64,000 nucleotides of DNA. Source: Anaerolineales bacterium UBA6055 (GTDB lineage Bacteria > Chloroflexota > Anaerolineae > Aggregatilineales > Phototrophicaceae). A model generated the notes under the pieces. The model saw only the letters and a list, made by a program, of their open reading frames with translations, made no database searches and was not told the DNA's origin. Position 1 is the first letter of the stretch, and every line of letters begins with the position of its first letter. Of this stretch, positions 53,609 to 60,771 are shown in pieces. The translations under genes and the position numbers were made by a program. The DNA lies in contig DIYL01000009.1 of NCBI GenBank assembly GCA_002428985.1, positions 62,001 through 126,000 on the forward strand, in the 5' to 3' direction.

Positions 53609-54598
53609 GTGGCAGACACACTACAACAACTTTCAGACGCAATGGCAGGTGTGGTTGAATCCACCGCCAACAGCATCGTCCGTGTCTCAGCCCGCCGTCG
53701 TTTACCAGCAACCGGTATCGTATGGGCAGACAACCTCATCGTGACCGCGCATCATGTGGTCGAATTCGAAGATGATATCACCATTGGCTTGGCAGACGGG
53801 ACAACCATCAAAGCAGAACTCGTCGGGCGTGATCCGCATAATGATCTTGCACTACTCAAAACAGAAGAATCAATGACGCCAGCATCATGGGCAGGTGATG
53901 AAGACCTCAAAGTCGGGCATCTTGTGCTTGCACTTGGTCGTCCCGGTGAAAAGGTACAGGCAACCCTCGGTGTCACGAGCGCACTTGTTAACCCTGCCGA
54001 CATCAAACGTCGTCGCGAAAAAGCTGAAGCCATGCATAAAGGCCCCGGTGGTCGCGGTAAGCGTGGACGTGGCAGACGCGGTCGTGGTGGACGCGGTGGT
54101 TGGATGGGACGCTCGCTCGTAGATGGCTATATCCAGACAGATGTCACCATGTATCCCGGATTTTCTGGTGGTGCACTTGTCAGTGGTGATGGCAAAATCC
54201 ACGGGTTGAACACATCTGGCTTCTCACGCGGTGTTAGCATTGCCGTACCCGTATCGACCATTCGCAAATCGGTTGCTGCCTTGTTATCCGATGGCAAAAT
54301 CCAACAGGGGTATCTCGGTGTTGGGCTACAACCTGCCCGCCTCCCTGATGCAGTCTCGGAATCACTCGAACAAGACACTGGCTTACTAATCGTCTCTGTC
54401 GAGAAAGATAGCCCCGCTGATGCCGCTGGTATGATGGTTGGCGATATTGTCACCTCACTGGATGGTGAAGCTGTCGAACATGTTGATGAATTGCTGATTT
54501 TGCTAGCAAGCATCAAAGTCGGCACCGAAATCAAAGCTGAATTCTTGCGTGGTGGTGAATCCAACGAAGCAACCGTAACCGTTGGTACGCGTGACTAA
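53609..54598 (+). CDS. HtrA/DegP-like serine protease with PDZ, no signal peptide, Gly/Arg-rich insert
   Basis: GTG 53609 is preferred because AAGGAG lies nine bases upstream; ATG 53582 is an alternative. The 329-residue protein has the S1C triad: His in VTAHHVV (about 49), Asp in DPHNDLALL (about 79), Ser in GFSGGAL (about 186), then a C-terminal PDZ domain (GYLGVGLQPARLP to GGESNEATVTV). No signal peptide or TM helix is predicted with either start, unlike most HtrA proteins, so it may be cytoplasmic. An insert (about residues 134-167) is rich in Arg and Gly (GPGGRGKRGRGRRGRGGRGG) and could bind RNA or phospholipid. A terminator follows. Confidence 0.9.
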   Translation: MADTLQQLSDAMAGVVESTANSIVRVSARRRLPATGIVWADNLIVTAHHVVEFEDDITIGLADGTTIKAELVGRDPHNDLALLKTEESMTPASWAGDEDLKVGHLVLALGRPGEKVQATLGVTSALVNPADIKRRREKAEAMHKGPGGRGKRGRGRRGRGGRGGWMGRSLVDGYIQTDVTMYPGFSGGALVSGDGKIHGLNTSGFSRGVSIAVPVSTIRKSVAALLSDGKIQQGYLGVGLQPARLPDAVSESLEQDTGLLIVSVEKDSPADAAGMMVGDIVTSLDGEAVEHVDELLILLASIKVGTEIKAEFLRGGESNEATVTVGTRD

Positions 54599-54657
54599 CA
54601 TAGTGTACGACGTGGTGTGATACATCACGATAACAAAAAATTGATAGATTAAATGAG

Positions 54658-54686
54658 AAACCTCTGGAGACAGGGGTTTTTGTTTT
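54658..54686 (+). terminator. Rho-independent terminator after the HtrA gene
   Basis: AAACCTCTG and CAGGGGTTT form a nine-bp stem with a GAGA tetraloop, followed by TTGTTTT. It is a classical terminator 60 bp after the stop. Confidence 0.9.
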
Positions 54687-54717
54687 ATACCGAAACATAA
54701 TATATGACATCTGTCTA
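54682..54717. repeat. Direct repeat copy 1 (36 bp)
   Basis: A 36-bp sequence starting GTTTTATACCGAAACATAAT recurs at 55557-55592 with a single A to G change. Both copies lie 120-150 bp upstream of the paralogous membrane-protein genes, so the duplicated block includes regulatory DNA. Confidence 0.9.
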
Positions 54718-54861
54718 AATCGCGTAGTATGTATGTCATATCTTACCTCAAATTGCTGGATTGCTCAATAAACATGACGTACAATTTTTTTATGATGTAG
54801 ATCTGATAAATTCAGATTAGACGACATCTTCTTTCCTCAACACATATAAAAGGGGCGTAAA

Positions 54862-55419
54862 ATGAACAAATTGAAACTTTTCCCGAGACTCGTGATAATT
54901 ATCGGTATCGTTTTTGGTATCGCAGGTATTGCCGCAACAGGCGCTGGTATCTTCATCCAATCTTTTGTTGTTGATCAACTCGTCGCACAAAATATCACCA
55001 CACCAGATGATGCAACTATCCCGAACGCGCTTGTGAACGATATTCCAACCGCACTCAGCATGTCGGAAGTGATTCAACGTCATGCAGGCAACTATACAGG
55101 TGGATTGACCTATGCTGAAATGGGACGTTTCGCAGTCGAAGATGGTAGTCCTGCTGGTACAAGCAACCGTGACGAAGCTTTATTGGATGAAAACGGCAAT
55201 CCTGTACAAAATCCAGCTCGCAATACTCAGCTAACCGCGTCTGGTCTGGTCACCTCATTGAGTTTGTCCGCCATGGCGATTGGTCTCTCGTACGGAGTCA
55301 TTGCACTTGGTGTTGCATTTGTAATCCTTGGGTTTGTGATTGGTGGTCTTGGCTATGCGTTGTTAGGACTCATCACACCAGACGTTGCTAAACGCTTCGG
55401 TCTTGATCCTGTTGCTTAA
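54862..55419 (+). CDS. Membrane protein, duplicate 1
   Basis: A 185-residue protein with two hydrophobic segments (about residues 8-30 and 134-165) and a polar domain between them that would lie outside: IPNALVNDIPTALSMSEVIQRHAGNYTGGLTYAEMGRF. The paralog at 55681 is about 85% identical, differing mainly near residues 90-115 and at the C-terminus. AAAGGGG lies about nine bases before the ATG. No domain is recognised. The conserved central segment and duplication suggest functional divergence. Function unknown. Confidence 0.8.
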   Translation: MNKLKLFPRLVIIIGIVFGIAGIAATGAGIFIQSFVVDQLVAQNITTPDDATIPNALVNDIPTALSMSEVIQRHAGNYTGGLTYAEMGRFAVEDGSPAGTSNRDEALLDENGNPVQNPARNTQLTASGLVTSLSLSAMAIGLSYGVIALGVAFVILGFVIGGLGYALLGLITPDVAKRFGLDPVA

Positions 55420-55452
55420 ATAACATCAGCAACTCTATTAATTGATCCATTC

Positions 55453-55494
55453 AAACTCCCTTTGTCATAGTGTGGCAGAGGGAGTTTTTGTTTT
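55453..55494 (+). terminator. Rho-independent terminator of duplicate 1
   Basis: AAACTCCCTTTGTCA and TGGCAGAGGGAGTTT pair over 15 bp with a short loop, followed by TTGTTTT. Close relatives of the same stem follow the other duplicate (56271) and the hydrolase gene (58057). Confidence 0.92.
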
Positions 55495-55546
55495 AAGGAT
55501 TCAGATCAAGCTCATCTTGCATCGGATCTTCAAATATCGCCAGCAC
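55493..55546 (-). pseudogene. 3' remnant of a P-loop kinase gene
   Basis: Read on the minus strand, this short stretch encodes FEDPMQDELDLNP and a stop, matching the C-terminus FEAPTQDELDLNP of the intact kinase at 58095-58550, and it is attached to the same terminator. Nothing of the rest of that gene remains. It marks where a duplicated copy was cut. Confidence 0.82.
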
Positions 55547-55556
55547 TAGCGGGTTC

Positions 55557-55592
55557 GTTTTATACCGGAACATAATATATGACATCTGTCTA
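55557..55592. repeat. Direct repeat copy 2 (36 bp)
   Basis: Second copy of the 36-bp element at 54682-54717, with one mismatch, placed 89 bp upstream of duplicate 2 and 11 bp after the kinase remnant. Confidence 0.9.
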
Positions 55593-55680
55593 TAGCGGAT
55601 CATACAAATGTCATGAGGCAATTTAATACGAGATAGATACAATGGTGTCATATTAGAAACAGATTAAAGAGGAGCGCAGA

Positions 55681-56247
55681 ATGAATAAATTGAACCTTTT
55701 CCCAAAACTCGTAATTACCATCGGTATCGTTTTTGGTATCGCAGGTGTTGCCGCAACAGGCGCTGGTATCTTCATCCAATCCTTTGTTGTTGATCAACTC
55801 GTCGCACAAAACATCACTACACCAGATGATGCAACCATCCCGAACGCGCTTGTGAATGATATTCCGACCGCACTCAGCATGTCAGAAGTTATTCAACGCC
55901 ATGCAGCGAACTACACAGGCGGATTGACCTACGCTGAAATGGGACGCTGGGCAGTTGAAGGTGGCGATCCTGCTGGTACAAGCAACCGTGATCTAGCACT
56001 AGTTGACGAATCAGGTAACCTCGTGCCAAATGCTGCCCGTAACACCCAGTTGACTGCTTCCGGTTTGGTCACCTCATTGAGCTTGTCAGCAATGGCAATT
56101 GGTCTCTCCTACGGTGTGATCGCACTCGGTATCGCATTCCTCGTACTCGGATTTGTTGTAGTCGGTCTCGGTTACGCACTGCTCGGATTGATTACACCAG
56201 AAGTTGCAAAACGCTATGGATTCGATGCGGTAGCAGTACCTGCATAA
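55681..56247 (+). CDS. Membrane protein, duplicate 2
   Basis: A 188-residue paralog of the protein at 54862. It keeps both hydrophobic segments and the central QRHAANYTGGLTYAEMGRWAVE domain. GAGGAG lies about seven bases before the ATG. The pair differs in GEDGNPV versus ESGNLVP-type loop residues and in the tail. The genes are tandem, each with its own repeat-bearing leader and terminator, so both are likely expressed independently. Function unknown. Confidence 0.8.
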   Translation: MNKLNLFPKLVITIGIVFGIAGVAATGAGIFIQSFVVDQLVAQNITTPDDATIPNALVNDIPTALSMSEVIQRHAANYTGGLTYAEMGRWAVEGGDPAGTSNRDLALVDESGNLVPNAARNTQLTASGLVTSLSLSAMAIGLSYGVIALGIAFLVLGFVVVGLGYALLGLITPEVAKRYGFDAVAVPA

Positions 56248-56270
56248 CAACTCAAGTAAGTCACTAATTC

Positions 56271-56312
56271 AAATCCCTTTGTCACTGATGTGGCAGAGGG
56301 GTTTTTTGTTTT
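56271..56312 (+). terminator. Rho-independent terminator of duplicate 2
   Basis: AAATCCCTTTGTCA pairs with TGGCAGAGGGGTTT (three G-T pairs), followed by TTTGTTTT. It is homologous to the terminators at 55453 and 58057. Confidence 0.9.
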
Positions 56313-56335
56313 ATATAGAATTAATTGTCATGTGC

Positions 56336-56917
56336 TCAAAGATCCAAGCCCATAGATTGCATGACTCCTGGAGCAATAATTTGACTAAAGCGATATGCCA
56401 TCTGTTCGGCAGAATCGTCCATATCCGTCTTCAACCACCAGCGTAATGACCCCAGTAAAGCACCTGCCAGCATTTCTGCCATAAGTTCTGGCGGAACACT
56501 CATGAAGGGGGCAACGTCACGTAAGGGTTTGTGTTTCTCGTAGGACTTCTGGGCGAGGTAATCCCAAAACTGGAAGACAAAAGCCGATGCATCAGCTTGC
56601 GTTAACATATTGCGATAGAAGACACAGTAAGCCTCAACATGTTTAAAGATTGGATAGGTCAACGGTTTATTGTCCATCAGTAATGTATCTGGATTTAGCG
56701 TATTCGTTTCCGCTTCAATCATCTGGAAATGTGTTTCCAGACTATGCCATAAAAGTTGTTCTTTGTTTTTATAATGTGCATAGAACGTTTTGCGCGCAAT
56801 ATCTGCCTCATTCACAATATCCTCGATCAGAACATCTTGGAATGGCTTTCGTGCAATAAGCTTTAACATAGCTTCGACAAGAAGTTTCTCTGTCCGTAGA
56901 TAACGCCTATCTGTCAA
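56336..56917 (-). CDS. TetR-family transcriptional regulator
   Basis: The likely start is TTG 56917 (AGGTG about eight bases upstream), because relatives begin x-T-D-R-R-x-x-R-T; ATG 56986 is the alternative. About 193 residues. The helix-turn-helix is FQDVLIEDIVNEADIARKTFYAHYKNKEQLL. The ligand domain has a C-terminal segment ELMAEMLAGALLGSLRWWL. It is divergent from the alpha/beta hydrolase gene, 103 bp away from its start, and probably represses that gene and itself. I see no perfect palindromic operator in the gap. The ligand is unknown. Confidence 0.88.
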   Translation of the reverse strand: MTDRRYLRTEKLLVEAMLKLIARKPFQDVLIEDIVNEADIARKTFYAHYKNKEQLLWHSLETHFQMIEAETNTLNPDTLLMDNKPLTYPIFKHVEAYCVFYRNMLTQADASAFVFQFWDYLAQKSYEKHKPLRDVAPFMSVPPELMAEMLAGALLGSLRWWLKTDMDDSAEQMAYRFSQIIAPGVMQSMGLDL

Positions 56918-57020
56918 TTTTATACACCTGTCTACTAAGTAACTATAGCCTTTGACATCGCCTCTAAATATAACGTATGATGCCATCAATCGACAACACA
57001 AAATTATCTAAGGACAAAAA

Positions 57021-57992
57021 ATGACAGTAGCAATTCGTTCTAAAAAGCAAAACCCAACGCAAGCGATTAACAGTGATTATTGGCGTGTATACCACTCTGA
57101 AAAGGCGTTGGAACGAGCAGATGATCTTCTCAAAACATACAAAATCTCATCAACTGGTGTCGGTTTACATATCGATGCATACGAGCAGACTCAAAAAGAT
57201 GCACCTGTAATTGTCTTTAATCACGGGGGTGGCGGCTACTCTCGTTTATTTGTGCCACTCGCACTCGAGCTGTATGATGCTGGATATACCGTTGTTTTAC
57301 CAGATCAACGCGGACAAGGACTTTCTGAAGGGACACGTGGTGACTTTACACTACCACAGTTAGTCCAAAATATTGTTGATGCAACAGAATGGGCTCGCAA
57401 TCATTACGCGGGAAAGCTATTTATGGCAGGTGCAAGCCAAGGTGGTGCATTGACCTATTATGCGGTGGCGGCTGGTGCTCCCGTTGAAGCAATGATATGT
57501 CATAATCTATACGATTTTGGCAATCCTAAGAATATTATGGCTGCCGCACGATTCAGCGCTTTACGACATATTCCGGGATTTCCTGCGATTTTCAAGTCGA
57601 TTCTGAGTATCGGTGGCGCATTATTACCACAGTTACATTTGAATGTGAATCTGCTCAGTCGCTTCGATAAAATGGTCGATGAGCGAGCAGTTGGCTTCCT
57701 AGACAAGTATATGAAGGATCCTTATCCCGTTCGCGCGTTTAACCTACGCTATCTTGCGAGTACATTCACAACACCTCCTGCTATTCCGTTTGCTCGCAAT
57801 TCAAAGCCGGTGTTGGTCATTAATCAATCCCGCGATCAGATGGTATCGCCTCAAGCAACGCGGGTTAATTATGAACGGTTAGGAGGCGACAAACAATATG
57901 TTGAGATTGACTATGGTCACTGGGCAATGGGTGGTGGATTCGAACAAGAATGGGTTGCTATAACTGATAAGTTTCTCAAACAGTTTGTGTAG
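57021..57992 (+). CDS. Alpha/beta hydrolase
   Basis: A 323-residue protein with the full alpha/beta-hydrolase triad: nucleophile Ser in AGASQGGALTYY (G-x-S-x-G variant), Asp in VINQSRDQMVSPQ and His in YGHWAMGGG. An oxyanion hole HGGGGYSRLF and strand VLPDQRGQGLSEG are also clear. No signal peptide, so cytoplasmic. The divergent TetR gene suggests induction by a lipophilic compound or antibiotic that the hydrolase may break down. The specific ester is not known. A terminator follows. Confidence 0.9.
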   Translation: MTVAIRSKKQNPTQAINSDYWRVYHSEKALERADDLLKTYKISSTGVGLHIDAYEQTQKDAPVIVFNHGGGGYSRLFVPLALELYDAGYTVVLPDQRGQGLSEGTRGDFTLPQLVQNIVDATEWARNHYAGKLFMAGASQGGALTYYAVAAGAPVEAMICHNLYDFGNPKNIMAAARFSALRHIPGFPAIFKSILSIGGALLPQLHLNVNLLSRFDKMVDERAVGFLDKYMKDPYPVRAFNLRYLASTFTTPPAIPFARNSKPVLVINQSRDQMVSPQATRVNYERLGGDKQYVEIDYGHWAMGGGFEQEWVAITDKFLKQFV

Positions 57993-58056
57993 TCTTTGTT
58001 GGAATCTTCGCGTCTAATATCTTATCGATTGCGATAATATAGCTAGTTAGTTTCGT

Positions 58057-58096
58057 AATCCCTTTGTCACAGCGTGGCAGAGGGATTGTTTGTTTT
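58057..58096 (+). terminator. Terminator after the hydrolase gene, overlapping the kinase stop
   Basis: AATCCCTTTGTCA and TGGCAGAGGGATT (two G-T pairs) form a 13-bp stem with a five-base loop; GTTTGTTTT follows. Its last T bases overlap the TAA of the kinase gene on the other strand. Confidence 0.9.
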
Positions 58097-58550
58097 AGGG
58101 ATTTAGATCAAGCTCGTCTTGTGTTGGCGCTTCAAACATGGTTAGCCATTGGTCAAGGTCAGTAGTGTCGATGTGAAAGGTATTCGGAGGCAAGTTTGCA
58201 TTACGTTGATGTAATCGACGGTGCAATTCATCACGAGAAACATCCAAATAGTGAATTTTTGTGTCTGCCCCGACGCGTTGCGCCCGTTGACGAAAATCCG
58301 TCCGTTCGTCCCGCCCCCAAAAACCATAATCCAGCACAACATCACTACCGAGCTCCAAGACGCGTTCGGCAATCTCCCACAACATGGCTTCGACTACTGC
58401 CCGCTTATCTTCATCATAACCATCTTGCACAACCCGCATCATCCATTCGTCTGGTGTGAGGCGTAATGCCGGTAGCTCAGATTCTAGTTTTTTAGCTAAT
58501 GTCGTCTTACCTGAACATGGTAGACCGACGATAAGATGTAGTATAGCCAT
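58095..58550 (-). CDS. P-loop kinase (AAA_33-like, zeta-toxin/PNK type)
   Basis: A 151-residue protein with Walker A LIVGLPCSGKTTLAKKL at its start, a Walker B-like VVLDYGFWGRDER near residue 75 and a lid region DELHRRLHQRN with Arg residues. This is the AAA_33 fold, which includes 2'-5' or polynucleotide kinases, chloramphenicol phosphotransferase and zeta toxins. No antitoxin is encoded beside it. Substrate unknown. A near-identical 3' tail of a lost copy lies at 55493-55546. It converges with the hydrolase gene. Confidence 0.85.
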   Translation of the reverse strand: MAILHLIVGLPCSGKTTLAKKLESELPALRLTPDEWMMRVVQDGYDEDKRAVVEAMLWEIAERVLELGSDVVLDYGFWGRDERTDFRQRAQRVGADTKIHYLDVSRDELHRRLHQRNANLPPNTFHIDTTDLDQWLTMFEAPTQDELDLNP

Positions 58551-58562
58551 TTGCCTCTCCTG

Positions 58563-59138
58563 CTATAACCATGAGGATAGCTTTTGTAGTTGTTTGCGTA
58601 GCGTTTTATGATAATTCCAGTCATAAACAGAACTATCTTCACAATAATCGTAAACATCATCCCATCCATGAAAACGATAAAATAGTACTTTATATGCATC
58701 CCATTCGAGTATAGTATCGATAATCCACCAGTTTCCCCAAAGTGTTGCGGTTGTCATTCCTATATCCATTGCCATCCAATAACGATTCAGGAATGTGAGT
58801 TGCAAGCTATTAAAGACATCATCATCTTGTGGTTCTATGACTTTCCAAGTAGCGGGATCAATCGTGTCTAACTGATAGATTTCTCTTAGTTGTTGATTGA
58901 TATGATGATAACGTGTGAGATCAATGCCTAAACGTTCATCAAAATATCTCTCTAGATAATCCCAAATCGACCACCTTGTCGAAAACTGCTCTTTGAATGG
59001 TTGATAATTTTCGAAAGCGCGAATTACATGCCATGTCCCCAAGTATTGACCTTCCAGCATGCTGAATTCAACAGCTTCGCTAAATCCTGACAAAAATTTG
59101 AGTTGGTTCTCTTTAAACGAGATATAGTAATCGGACAA
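58563..59138 (-). CDS. Hypothetical protein, Trp/Tyr-rich
   Basis: A 191-residue soluble protein starting at TTG 59138 with AAGG upstream. It is rich in aromatic residues (DYLERYFDERLGIDLTRYHHI, WDAYKVLFYRFHGWDDVYDY) and mostly helical; it has no signal peptide. No family is recognised. It lies 15 bp downstream of the SDR gene and 12 bp upstream of the kinase gene on the same strand, so the three may be co-transcribed. Function unknown. Confidence 0.6.
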   Translation of the reverse strand: MSDYYISFKENQLKFLSGFSEAVEFSMLEGQYLGTWHVIRAFENYQPFKEQFSTRWSIWDYLERYFDERLGIDLTRYHHINQQLREIYQLDTIDPATWKVIEPQDDDVFNSLQLTFLNRYWMAMDIGMTTATLWGNWWIIDTILEWDAYKVLFYRFHGWDDVYDYCEDSSVYDWNYHKTLRKQLQKLSSWL

Positions 59139-59153
59139 GTTATCGCCTTATAG

Positions 59154-59846
59154 TTACCAATCAATCGGCTTACGATCACGGAAGAAACCACCCGTCGTAC
59201 CATTATCTGGTAAGGTCGCTGCCCATACAATACCATCCGCGCCATCTGCTACTGGACGACCACCTGATCCACCCATATCGGTTGCCACCCAACCGGGGCA
59301 GACTGCATTCACGAGGATATTGTCCCCGCGTAAGCTTTTGGCTTGCATCTGGGTGAGTCCATTCAACGCTAGTTTGGTGATGCTATAAGCGGGCGTGCCA
59401 CCACTCATACTAGCTAATTCACCCGCACCACTGCTTACATTGACGATGCGCGGATGATTGCCTTTTTTCAGGAGAGGTAGAAAGCTGTTCGCCATCTTCC
59501 ACGGTCCATAGAGATTGGTCTGTACTGCTTCTTCGAGGGTGTTGAAGTCGATATTGGTGACCCGTTGCCATGTGTCATAATGAATCGCGGCATTGTTCAC
59601 CAGCACATCGAGCATGCCAAATTTTTCGCTCACAAATTTGACTAAGTTTTCGATACTGCTATCATCGGTGACATCCAATTGATGTGGGACTAGCGTGTCT
59701 AATCCAAGCTCAGTAACCGTTGTTTGTGCTGCGTCTAGTTTGCGTGCCCCAACGATGACAGTATGTCCTTGCATCGCAAGTTGCCGACTGACTTCTTTCC
59801 CGATGCCGCGATTTGCCCCCGTGACGATACAGATTAGATTTTTCAT
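59154..59846 (-). CDS. Short-chain dehydrogenase/reductase (SDR)
   Basis: ATG 59846 is preferred (AAAGGAC upstream); the frame extends to 59909 without similarity. The roughly 230-residue protein has VTGANRGIGKE (T-G-x-x-x-G-x-G) for NAD(P), NNAAIHYD, a Ser in VNVSSGAGE and the Y-x-x-x-K pair in PAYSITKLALNG. This is a classical SDR. A typical C-terminal PGWVATDMGG follows. It oxidises or reduces an alcohol/carbonyl; substrate unknown. It is the first gene of a three-gene minus-strand group. Confidence 0.92.
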   Translation of the reverse strand: MKNLICIVTGANRGIGKEVSRQLAMQGHTVIVGARKLDAAQTTVTELGLDTLVPHQLDVTDDSSIENLVKFVSEKFGMLDVLVNNAAIHYDTWQRVTNIDFNTLEEAVQTNLYGPWKMANSFLPLLKKGNHPRIVNVSSGAGELASMSGGTPAYSITKLALNGLTQMQAKSLRGDNILVNAVCPGWVATDMGGSGGRPVADGADGIVWAATLPDNGTTGGFFRDRKPIDW

Positions 59847-59934
59847 GGTTGTCCTTTCCAGCGCCGAAAGTTGAAACATACCGGCTATACATAGGGTAAA
59901 CCTGCTCAAAAGCTAAATTGCCGACATTTCATCC

Positions 59935-60001
59935 GGACAACGCAAGCGTTGTCCCTACAAATAGTTGCGTAAATTTCGTAGGGACGAGACATGTCTCGTC
60001 C
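59935..60001. repeat. Pair of palindromes in opposite orientation, GTAGGG family
   Basis: The first palindrome, 59935-59954 (GGACAACGCAAGCGTTGTCC), ends into CTAC; the second, 59982-60001 (GGACGAGACATGTCTCGTCC), is preceded by GTAG and is a perfect 20-bp palindrome. The two face each other about 27 bp apart, like a REP doublet. They lie between the SDR and zinc-ribbon genes. Confidence 0.82.
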
Positions 60002-60024
60002 GTTGACTATATTACTCGTATGAT

Positions 60025-60441
60025 CTATTGGATAATGCGCTCAATTACTAATTGTATATCATCGTAACTTGATATGATGCGCTTCTTGTAGAACGTCATC
60101 TCAGCTTTTGTTCCTGATACAAGGCGTGTTGGTAAATCTTGTTTTAGGACTGCAAGTGTATCATATGCTAAATTCAACGTGGATTTTATCGCTTGTAATC
60201 CTTTTGCAGGTTTTGATCCTAATGAATTTACTTGTAACGTCCATGTGTTATTTTGATGTATCTCCAGATCGCGATATTCGGTTGGGAGTTGATCATAGCC
60301 ATCTGCTTCTTCAGCATAACCGCAATCTCCACAGTGGCGAGAGATATACCATGTAAGGCGTTCTTCAGTTGGACGTTCGCCAAATGTAACTTGTAATTGT
60401 TTTCCACAGTTAGGACAAATTTCGCATGTCTCAACTGCCAT
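60025..60441 (-). CDS. Zinc-ribbon protein of unknown function
   Basis: A 138-residue protein with a likely N-terminal zinc ribbon: CEICPNCGKQL then CGDCGYAEEADGY, four Cys pairs in the C-x-x-C ... C-x-x-C pattern (about residues 5-45). The C-terminal part is helical. No signal peptide. It lies next to the permuted tRNA units, downstream of them on the same strand, separated by about 120 bp. Zinc ribbons often bind nucleic acid, but no role in tRNA processing can be asserted. Family unrecognised. Confidence 0.65.
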   Translation of the reverse strand: MAVETCEICPNCGKQLQVTFGERPTEERLTWYISRHCGDCGYAEEADGYDQLPTEYRDLEIHQNNTWTLQVNSLGSKPAKGLQAIKSTLNLAYDTLAVLKQDLPTRLVSGTKAEMTFYKKRIISSYDDIQLVIERIIQ

Positions 60442-60558
60442 AAGATTATCCCCCTACCCATTTCAAGTTGACTCACTTGATGTAAAGTATAAGAGCGCTT
60501 TGCTGTCACTCAAGACTACAAGTATATCTTTTTTGTGCAAGGTATTGAAGAAAAAGTT

Positions 60559-60710
60559 ATCAAGCAGGTGAGGTAAATTGAGATAGGCGTGTAACTTTCG
60601 CTTTAAACCTCTCAGCCACAGATACCATTGGCATCTGACGGGATTCGAACCCGCGGTCACTCCTCAATGACAAAAGATTTCAGTAACCTAACTCTAGCGA
60701 CCCGCTTGAT
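60559..60710 (-). tRNA. Permuted tRNA gene unit A, serine type, candidate anticodon TGA
   Basis: Read on the minus strand, the 3' half comes first: anticodon-arm 3' side, long variable arm (60671-60655, GTCA/TGAC stem), T-arm with loop TTCGAAT and acceptor 3' strand CAGATGC (60637-60631). After three unpaired bases follows the 5' half: acceptor 5' strand GTATCTG (60625-60619, seven pairs, one G-U, plus a possible eighth), T8, D-stem GCT/AGC with loop GAGAGGTTTAA, then GAAAG. GAAAG pairs with CTTTT (60676-60672). Leader 60710-60700 pairs with trailer 60569-60559 (11 bp), and leader 60694-60686 with trailer 60588-60580. A T run follows the trailer. Serine identity rests on the class II body and anticodon NGA. 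Confidence 0.8.
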
Positions 60711-60771
60711 TATATTGTGTGCTAATTCAACCCTAACATGTTGTCGAAAGCGTATATTAGAAAAGTGTTGT

